NCBI GenBank assembly: GCA_021826485.1
Contig: JAKAZX010000113.1
Coordinates: forward strand, 1-10,117
Origin: Pseudomonadota bacterium
GTDB lineage: Bacteria; Pseudomonadota; Alphaproteobacteria; Acetobacterales; Acetobacteraceae
DNA length: 10,117 bases
Direction of reading: 5' to 3'
Below the pieces are notes generated by a model that had not been told where the DNA came from, did no database searches, and saw only the letters and a list, made by a program, of their open reading frames with translations. Below, one piece after another: positions 1 to 6,335 of the stretch (position 1 is its first letter; each line of letters starts with the position of its first letter). The position numbers and the translations under genes were made by a program.

Positions 1-1113
<1,113 letters not shown>

Positions 1114-1119
1114 CCCCGG

Positions 1120-3189
1120 GTGCGGCCGGCGGCGAAGGACGCGAGCGCGGCCGGCCTGCCGCGCGGCATCCTGCCGCTGGTCGCGGTCGATCTGACGCGC
1201 GTCAGCATCGCCGAGGGGGTGCGCGCGGCGCTGTCCACCGCCGCCATCGTCGCGCTGAACGAATGGCTGGTCTGGCCGCCGCTGATGCAGGCGGCGCTGG
1301 CCGCGCTGTTCACCTGCCTGTGCGATCCCGGCGGGCCGTTCCGCCGCCGGCTGCCGGCCATCCTGTGCTTCGGCGTGCTCGGCGCGCTGACCACGATGGG
1401 CTTCGGGATGCTGCGCGCGGCACCGCTGCCGGTGGTCGTGCCGGTCGTCTGCCTCGGCATTTTCTGCGCGCAGTTCGCCCGCGTGTTCGGCCAGGCGGCG
1501 CAGCAGGTGGGCAATCTGCTGACGGTCGTTCAGGTGCTGGCGCTGATGCGCAGCTTTCCGGACCTGCCGACCATGCTGGCCTATGGCGGGGCATTCTGGG
1601 CCGGCAGCCTGTGGGCGGCGCTGCTGACGCTGGTGATCTGGCGCGTCCACCCGTTCCTGCCCGCCCGCCGCGCCGTCGCCGCCGCGTTCCGCGCGATGGC
1701 GGCGCTGACCGGCGATCTGCACGACCTGCTGCAACAGGACGCGCGCGACGAGGCGATGTGGGATGCCCATGCGCGGACGCAGCGCCGCGCCGTGCGCGAG
1801 GCGATCGAGCGGGCGCGCGACGCGGTGCTGGCGACCGTGCGCGCCCGCGGCCCGGTGAGCGCCCGGGCGGCGCAGACGGCGATCCGGCTGGAGGCGGCAG
1901 ACCAGATGTTCGGCGCGCTGGTCGCGCTGTCCGAACTGCTTGCCGCCCGGCGCGATCAGGCGATGGATGCGGCGGCGGCACGGCTGCTGCGCCTGCTGCG
2001 CCCGCTGCTCGGGCTGATCGCGCATGGCATCGAAACCGACGCCGTCGCCCGCCTGCCGCGGCTGGAACGCGCCGCCGCGGGCATCGCCGCGATCGCCGAC
2101 GCGGCGCCGCCGCTGCGCGGCGTGGCTGAGGCGATCGCCGAGCGGCTGCGCGTGGTCGCGAACCTCGCCGCCCCCGAGGGCTGGACCTTCGGCGCGCCGG
2201 AAAGCGAAACGCTGCGCCAGGCGCTGCGCCGCACCGTGACGCGCGCGCGCGCCAATTTCGACTGGCAGTCGGAAGTGCTGCGCCACGCCCTGCGCGCCGC
2301 CGTTGCCGCCGCCCCGGCGCTGGCGGTGACGCTGCGCTGGCCGACCTCCTACGGGCACTGGCTGACCATCATGCTGGTGATGACGATGCAGCCCTATGTC
2401 GCCATCACCTTCGTCCGCGCCCTGGAACGGGTGGCCGGCACGCTGGCGGGCGGGCTGGTGGCGGCGGGGCTGGCGGCGCTGTGCACCACGCCGCTCAGCA
2501 TCGCGGTCGCGCTGTTTCCGCTGGCGGTGCTGGCCTTCGCGCTGCGCCCGACCAGCTTCGCGCTGTTCATGGCCTGCCTGACGCCACTGGTGGTGCTGCT
2601 GTCGGAACTCGGCCGGCCCGGCGAGAGCGAGCTGGTGATCGCGGCGATGCGCGGCCTCTATGTCGCGATCGGCTCCGGGTTGGCCGTGCTGGCGGTGCTG
2701 CTGCTGTGGCCAAGCTGGGAACCCGGCCGGCTGGGCGGGGAGCTGCGCGCCGCGATCCTGGCCCATGCCGCCTATGCGCAGGCGGAGATCGGCGCGCTGC
2801 TGGGCGAAGTTGCCGATGCCGAGGTGCAGCGCGCCCGCCGCGGCGCCGGCATCGCCAGCAACAACCTGGAATCCTGCCTGCACCGCTCGCTGCTGGAACC
2901 GCGCAGCGCCGGCGCGGCGCTGAGTGCCGCGCTGACCGTGGATGCGGCGCTGCGCCGCATGGCCGGCCGCATCACCGCCCTGCAACTGGAACCGGCGCCC
3001 GCGCGCGATCCCGAGGCGTGGCGCGGCTGGCGCACCTGGATCGCCGCCGCCGCGGCCCGGCTGGCGGAGGGCGCCGCCGACCTGCCGCCCCGCCCCCGGC
3101 TGCCCGAGCAGGATCCGCTGGCCGATGCGCTCACGCGCATCGCGCGGCAGATGGAGGTTTCGGCCGTGGCGCTGGCGCGCGCCGCGTAG
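1120..3189 (+). CDS. FUSC-family (fusaric acid resistance / AaeB-like) membrane efflux protein
   Basis: A 689-residue inner-membrane protein with the two-block layout of the FUSC/AaeB family, whose members export aromatic acids and similar toxic compounds. The first hydrophobic block (about residues 35-175) is followed by a long Ala/Arg-rich soluble region (about 180-385). The second block (about 388-530) includes the family-like stretch RWPTSYGHWLTIMLVMTMQP and ends at LLLWPSWE; a soluble tail follows. Length fits the family (E. coli AaeB about 655). The start is a GTG at 1120, the first possible start after the acnA stop, which lies in the same frame. No strong Shine-Dalgarno is seen, so translation may depend on coupling to acnA. 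A later GTG at 1219 would remove residues that look like family N-terminus. AaeB normally works with an AaeA-type periplasmic adaptor, but none is encoded here. The substrate is unknown. Confidence 0.9.
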   Translation: MRPAAKDASAAGLPRGILPLVAVDLTRVSIAEGVRAALSTAAIVALNEWLVWPPLMQAALAALFTCLCDPGGPFRRRLPAILCFGVLGALTTMGFGMLRAAPLPVVVPVVCLGIFCAQFARVFGQAAQQVGNLLTVVQVLALMRSFPDLPTMLAYGGAFWAGSLWAALLTLVIWRVHPFLPARRAVAAAFRAMAALTGDLHDLLQQDARDEAMWDAHARTQRRAVREAIERARDAVLATVRARGPVSARAAQTAIRLEAADQMFGALVALSELLAARRDQAMDAAAARLLRLLRPLLGLIAHGIETDAVARLPRLERAAAGIAAIADAAPPLRGVAEAIAERLRVVANLAAPEGWTFGAPESETLRQALRRTVTRARANFDWQSEVLRHALRAAVAAAPALAVTLRWPTSYGHWLTIMLVMTMQPYVAITFVRALERVAGTLAGGLVAAGLAALCTTPLSIAVALFPLAVLAFALRPTSFALFMACLTPLVVLLSELGRPGESELVIAAMRGLYVAIGSGLAVLAVLLLWPSWEPGRLGGELRAAILAHAAYAQAEIGALLGEVADAEVQRARRGAGIASNNLESCLHRSLLEPRSAGAALSAALTVDAALRRMAGRITALQLEPAPARDPEAWRGWRTWIAAAAARLAEGAADLPPRPRLPEQDPLADALTRIARQMEVSAVALARAA

Positions 3190-3213
3190 CGCCTTCTGCG
3201 GTTGCTCGGGGCA

Positions 3214-3234
3214 GCGGGGCGCCCTATTCCCCGC
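3214..3234 (+). promoter_or_regulatory. Small inverted repeat just upstream of the ABC ATPase start
   Basis: GCGGGG (3214-3219) and CCCCGC (3229-3234) are perfect 6-base complementary arms around a 9-base loop, ending three bases before the ATG at 3238. The only purine-rich stretch that might serve as a ribosome binding site lies inside the left arm. In RNA the hairpin could reduce initiation. There is no T-run after it, so it is not a standard terminator. Chance formation is quite possible at this GC content. Confidence 0.35.
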
Positions 3235-3237
3235 GCG

Positions 3238-3981
3238 ATGGATACGATCCGGGTCAGCGCGCTCAGCAAGCGGTACGGGGAGACGCTGGCGGTCGATGGC
3301 ATCGACTTCGCGGTGCCGCGCGGTGCCACCGTCGGGCTACTCGGCGGCAACGGCGCCGGCAAGACCACCACCATCGCCATGCTGCTCGGCCTGCTGGTGC
3401 CGAGCGCGGGCAGCATCCGCGTGCTGGGCCACGACATGGCGCGCGACCGGTTCGCCGCCCTCGCGCGGATGAACTTCTCCTCCCCCTATGTCGCGCTGCC
3501 GCAGCGGCTGACGGTGCTGGAGAACCTGCGCGTCTATGGCCATCTATACGACGTGCGCGACGCCGCGCGGCGGATCGCGGAGTTGGCGGAGGAGCTGGAA
3601 TTCGGCGGGCTGCTGCACCGCAAGGCAGGCCAGCTTTCCGCCGGGCAGCGGACCCGCGTGGCGCTGGCCAAGGCGCTGATCAACCGCCCCGAACTGCTGC
3701 TGCTGGACGAGCCGACCGCGAGCCTCGATCCCGACACCGGGGACCTGCTGCGCGGCGTGCTGGAACGCTTCCGCGCCGCCAGTGGTGCCACCATCCTGCT
3801 CGCCAGCCACAACATGGCGGAGGTCGAGCGGCTGTGCTCGTTCGTGCTGATGATGAAGCGCGGCCGCATCGTCGATCGCGGCACGCCGGACGAATTGCTC
3901 CACCGCTACGGCCGCGACGATCTGGAGGACGTGTTCCTCGACATCGCGCGCAGCCGCGGTGCGGCGGAGGCGGTGCGATGA
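3238..3981 (+). CDS. ABC transporter ATP-binding protein (ABC-2 exporter type)
   Basis: A 247-residue cytoplasmic ATPase subunit that powers the permease encoded immediately downstream. Visible motifs are Walker A GGNGAGKT (36-43), signature LSAGQ (132-136, a common variant of LSGGQ), Walker B LLLLDEP with a D-loop (152-163) and the H-loop histidine in LLASHNM (H190). The Q-loop position is unusual: the stretch RMNFSSPYVALPQ (76-88) has no glutamine where most ABC ATPases carry one. I chose the ATG at 3238 because the product then begins directly with the usual first strand (DTIRVSALSKRYG); a TTG at 3202 would add 12 unlike residues. The gene ends in an ATGA overlap with the permease gene, a sign of translational coupling. 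The substrate is unknown; the family includes drug, polysaccharide and lipid exporters. Confidence 0.95.
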   Translation: MDTIRVSALSKRYGETLAVDGIDFAVPRGATVGLLGGNGAGKTTTIAMLLGLLVPSAGSIRVLGHDMARDRFAALARMNFSSPYVALPQRLTVLENLRVYGHLYDVRDAARRIAELAEELEFGGLLHRKAGQLSAGQRTRVALAKALINRPELLLLDEPTASLDPDTGDLLRGVLERFRAASGATILLASHNMAEVERLCSFVLMMKRGRIVDRGTPDELLHRYGRDDLEDVFLDIARSRGAAEAVR

Positions 3982-4781
3982 TCCGCGCGTCGCTGCGCCG
4001 CATCTGGGGGCTGATCTACCGCCACGTCGCGCTCTATCGCACGTCCTGGCCGCGGGTGCTGGAGCTTGCCTACTGGCCGACGCTGCAACTGTGCATCTGG
4101 GGGTTCACCGCCAGCTTCTTCGGCGCCCGCATCGCCAGCACCGGCGCGGTCGCGTTCGGCCTGCTGGTCGGCGGCGTGCTGCTGTGGGAAGTGGCGCTGC
4201 GCAGCCAGATGGGCATGACGCTCGGGTTTCTCGAAGAAATCTGGTCGCGCAACCTCGGCCACGTGTTCGTCAGCCCGCTCCGGCCGTGGGAGCTGGTGGC
4301 GGCGCTGGTCGCCTCCTCCATCGTCAAGCTGCTGATCGGCTTCGTCCCGGCGGTGCTGCTGGCGTGGTTGCTGTACGCCTTCAACATCTTCTCGCTCGGC
4401 TGGCCGCTGGCGCTGTTCGGCGCCAATCTGCTGGTGATGGGCTGGTGGGTCTCGCTCGGCATCATCGCGCTGATCCTGCGGCATGGTTCGGGCGCGGAAT
4501 CGCTCGCCTGGTCGCTGCTGTTCGGGCTGACGCCGTTTTCCGCCGTGTTCTATCCGGTCTCCGTGCTGCCGGCGGCGGTGCGGCCGATCGCGCTGGCGCT
4601 GCCGTCGTCGCATGTGTTCGAGGGGATGCGGCAGGTACTGCTGCACGGCACCGTCGCCTGGGGCCACATGGCCTGGGCGGCCGGGCTGAACGCGGCGTGG
4701 CTGCTGGCGGGCATTCTGCTGTTCACCTGGCAGTTCCACCGGGCCCGGGTGCGCGGCGCGCTCATTGCAATCGGCGAATAG
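3978..4781 (+). CDS. ABC-2 type transporter permease
   Basis: A 267-residue integral membrane subunit that would pair with the ATPase encoded just upstream, probably as a dimer forming the export channel. Six hydrophobic segments can be drawn at about residues 30-50, 57-72, 107-136, 143-166, 176-199 and 231-251, the number expected for ABC-2 permeases. Family-like stretches are VFVSPLRPWELVAALVASS (96-114), on the loop leading into the third segment, and SVLPAAVRPIALALPSSHVF (195-214) near the C-terminus. The N-terminus is positively charged, consistent with a cytoplasmic start. The ATG overlaps the ATPase stop by four bases (ATGA). No third component, such as a periplasmic adaptor or outer-membrane channel, is encoded nearby. 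The substrate cannot be deduced. Confidence 0.92.
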   Translation: MIRASLRRIWGLIYRHVALYRTSWPRVLELAYWPTLQLCIWGFTASFFGARIASTGAVAFGLLVGGVLLWEVALRSQMGMTLGFLEEIWSRNLGHVFVSPLRPWELVAALVASSIVKLLIGFVPAVLLAWLLYAFNIFSLGWPLALFGANLLVMGWWVSLGIIALILRHGSGAESLAWSLLFGLTPFSAVFYPVSVLPAAVRPIALALPSSHVFEGMRQVLLHGTVAWGHMAWAAGLNAAWLLAGILLFTWQFHRARVRGALIAIGE

Positions 4782-4799
4782 GCAGGTGCGAACAGGACA

Positions 4800-5420
4800 A
4801 TGACGGAAACCCGATTCTGGCTGATCCGCCACGCCATCGTCGCGGAGAACGAACGCGGCAAGATCTACGGCACCATGGACGTGGAGCTGTGCCCGCACAG
4901 CCTGGCCGCGCAGCGGCCGATGTATGCCGCCCTCGCCCGCCGCCTGCCGCGCCCGGCAACCTGGCTCGCCAGCCCGCTCAGCCGCACCCAGCGCACCGCC
5001 GCCGCGATCTTCCGCGCCGGCTACCCGGAACAGCCGCTGACCATCGAGCCCGGGCTGATCGAGCTCGATTTCGGCGAATGGCAGGGCCTGGCGCATGAGG
5101 CGGTACCGGACCGGCTGACCCTGCCGGCGCACGCCTTCTGGCTGATCGGCGGGGAGGAACGGCCGCCGGGCGGGGAAAGCATGGCCGACGGCATTCGCCG
5201 GCTGGGTGCGACGATGGAGCGGCTGGCCGCCGCCCACCCGGGGGAGGACGTGGTGGCAGTGTCGCATGGCGGGGCGATCCGGGCGGCGGTCGCCCACGCG
5301 CTCGGCATCCGGGCGGACAACGCCCTGCACCTGTCGATCGAGAACATCTCCCTCACTCGCCTCGATCACACCCCGCGCGGCTGGCGGGTGGCCTGCGTCA
5401 ACGAGCTGCCGGGGGTGTAG
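4800..5420 (+). CDS. Histidine phosphatase family protein (phosphoglycerate mutase-like)
   Basis: A 206-residue member of the branch-1 histidine phosphatase superfamily, which uses a phospho-histidine intermediate. The nucleophile motif is LIRHA (H11; the usual RHG has become RHA, as in some members such as SixA). Other likely catalytic residues are R62 in SPLSRTQRTA, E88 in IELDFGEWQG, and H156 in the second motif VSHGG (155-158). No signal peptide or membrane segment is seen, so it should be cytoplasmic. Relatives include CobC alpha-ribazole phosphatase, phosphoglycerate mutases and general phosphatases. No cobalamin genes are nearby, so I do not assign CobC. It starts 18 bases after the permease stop with AGGAC ahead of the ATG, so it likely belongs to the exporter operon. 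Its 3' end overlaps the convergent aqpZ gene by 23 bp. Confidence 0.9.
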   Translation: MTETRFWLIRHAIVAENERGKIYGTMDVELCPHSLAAQRPMYAALARRLPRPATWLASPLSRTQRTAAAIFRAGYPEQPLTIEPGLIELDFGEWQGLAHEAVPDRLTLPAHAFWLIGGEERPPGGESMADGIRRLGATMERLAAAHPGEDVVAVSHGGAIRAAVAHALGIRADNALHLSIENISLTRLDHTPRGWRVACVNELPGV

Positions 5421-6144
5421 GCGCCGTGGCCACGCGCGGCCGGTCGCCCGATGCCGCCGCGTCGCCCAGCCAGCGGGCCACCAGCCCGCCCAGGATCGCG
5501 CCGGCGATCGGCGCCAGCCAGAACAGCCAGAGCTGGCCGACATAGGCGCCGCCCGCGAACAGCGCCGGCCCGGTGCTGCGCGCCGGGTTGACCGAAGTGT
5601 TGGTCACCGGGATCGACACCAGATGGATCAGCGTCAGCGCCAGCCCGATCGCCAGCGGCGCGAAGCCGCCCGGCGCGCCCGGCGCGGTCGAGCCCATGAT
5701 CACCAGCAGGAAGAAGAACGTCGCCACCACTTCCATCACCAGGCAGGAAACCAGGCCGAATTTGCCAGGGCTGAGGTCGCCGTAGCCGTTGGCGGCGAAC
5801 CCGCCGACCGCGAAGCCCGGCTTGCCGGAGGCGATCAGATACAGCACCGCGGCGGCCAGGATCGCGCCGGCGACCTGGGCGACGATGTACGGCACCACGC
5901 TGCCGCCGGAGACGCGCCCGCCGGCCCACAGCCCGATCGTCACCGCCGGGTTGAAATGCGCGCCGGAGATCGGGCCGACCGCATAGGCCATCGTCAGCAC
6001 GGTCAGGCCGAACGCCAGGGCGACGCCGGCGAACCCGATGCCGAGCGACGGAAAGGCGGCGGCCAGCACGGCGCTGCCGCAACCGCCGAAGGTCAGCCAG
6101 AACGTGCCCAGCAATTCGGCCGCCAGCCGGTGCCTCATGTCCAC
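5398..6144 (-). CDS. aqpZ: Aquaporin Z (water channel, MIP family)
   Basis: A 248-residue inner-membrane water channel with six membrane spans and two half-helices. Both NPA motifs are intact (65-67 in GAHFNPAV and 186-188 in SVNPARS). The four selectivity-filter residues of E. coli AqpZ are all present: F45, H174, T183 and R189. This tight, His-containing filter indicates a water channel, not a glycerol facilitator. The stretch IGLALTLIHLVSIPVTNTSV is almost identical to E. coli AqpZ as I recall it. The C-terminus adds a short Pro/Ala-rich tail. The start is a GTG at 6144; an in-frame ATG two codons later (6138) aligns with the E. coli start and is an equal alternative. A purine-rich Shine-Dalgarno lies upstream. 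The gene diverges from ftsK and converges on the histidine phosphatase gene. Confidence 0.96.
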   Translation of the reverse strand: MDMRHRLAAELLGTFWLTFGGCGSAVLAAAFPSLGIGFAGVALAFGLTVLTMAYAVGPISGAHFNPAVTIGLWAGGRVSGGSVVPYIVAQVAGAILAAAVLYLIASGKPGFAVGGFAANGYGDLSPGKFGLVSCLVMEVVATFFFLLVIMGSTAPGAPGGFAPLAIGLALTLIHLVSIPVTNTSVNPARSTGPALFAGGAYVGQLWLFWLAPIAGAILGGLVARWLGDAAASGDRPRVATAPTPPAAR

Positions 6145-6150
6145 GACGAT

Positions 6151-6162
6151 TCTCTCCCTCCG
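6151..6162 (-). promoter_or_regulatory. Ribosome binding site of aqpZ
   Basis: On the minus strand the stretch reads GGAGGGAGAGA, about 7 to 12 bases before the GTG at 6144, a strong Shine-Dalgarno. Its distance fits the GTG somewhat better than the ATG at 6138, so it slightly favours the longer product. Confidence 0.65.
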
Positions 6163-6215
6163 GGTCCGATTGTCACGACTGCGCGTACGCAGCAGATTCG
6201 CGGCGGGGTGGGAAC

Positions 6216-6229
6216 TAAACTCCGGTTTA
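6216..6229. promoter_or_regulatory. AT-rich dyad in the aqpZ-ftsK divergent region (possible operator)
   Basis: TAAACTCCGGTTTA has 5-base arms TAAAC and GTTTA around TCCG. It stands out as an AT-rich island within a run of G and C between the two divergent starts. This is the kind of short dyad that transcription factors bind, but no regulator is encoded nearby and the match is short. The assignment is speculative. Confidence 0.25.
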
Positions 6230-6286
6230 CGGGCGCGCGCGGCGCGGGCGTTTTCGTCGGCGTAGCGATGGCAACGGGTTCTCGGC

Positions 6287-6292
6287 TATAGT
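6287..6292 (+). promoter_or_regulatory. Possible -10 element for ftsK
   Basis: TATAGT matches five of six bases of the sigma-70 -10 consensus and lies 43 bases before the ftsK ATG. No recognisable -35 hexamer sits 15-19 bases upstream and there is no extended TG motif, so the call is weak. If used, transcription would begin inside the inverted repeat that follows. Confidence 0.3.
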
Positions 6293-6319
6293 TCGCAGCG
6301 GGCGCGAACCCGCTGCGAA
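6292..6319 (+). promoter_or_regulatory. Perfect 11-bp inverted repeat in the ftsK leader
   Basis: TTCGCAGCGGG (6292-6302) and CCCGCTGCGAA (6309-6319) are exact reverse complements separated by CGCGAA. The right arm ends two bases before the GGAG (6322-6325) ribosome binding site of ftsK. In RNA this would be a stable stem-loop next to the ribosome binding site; in DNA it could be an operator overlapping the start of transcription. It is too far from any upstream plus-strand gene, and lacks a T-run, to be a terminator. Confidence 0.6.
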
Positions 6320-6335
6320 TCGGAGACCGAGCACG

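Noticed and set aside
2481..3977. A long plus-strand open frame upstream of, and in frame with, the permease
   Set aside because: This part lies inside the FUSC and ABC ATPase genes in another frame and translates to low-complexity Arg/Ala/Gly sequence. The real permease begins at the ATG at 3978.
4800..5420. Assignment of the histidine phosphatase as CobC (alpha-ribazole phosphatase)
   Set aside because: The fold family fits, but no cobalamin genes are nearby and the catalytic motif is RHA instead of the usual RHG; the narrower name is not supported.
3906..5543. A 545-codon open frame on the minus strand
   Set aside because: It runs antisense to the ABC permease and histidine phosphatase, is rich in Arg, Gln, Ala and Pro with no recognisable domain, and is typical of chance open frames in very GC-rich DNA.
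6179..6192. Short palindrome CTGCGCGTACGCAG
   Set aside because: Arms of only 4-5 bases with GC-rich composition are expected by chance in this region.
6170..6198. TTGTCA with a 17-base spacer to CAGATT as a plus-strand promoter for ftsK
   Set aside because: The -10 matches only three of six bases and would give a leader of more than 120 bases; the evidence is too weak to annotate.
6211..6236. GGAAC as the -35 of an EcfG-type general stress promoter
   Set aside because: No CGTT-like -10 occurs 16-17 bases downstream.
5206..6291. A 361-codon plus-strand frame across aqpZ
   Set aside because: It is antisense to a clear aquaporin gene, low in complexity and without any recognisable domain.
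6278..6294. GTTC direct repeat upstream of ftsK, resembling a LexA box
   Set aside because: The spacing is nine bases, not the seven required for the alphaproteobacterial GTTC-N7-GTTC site.
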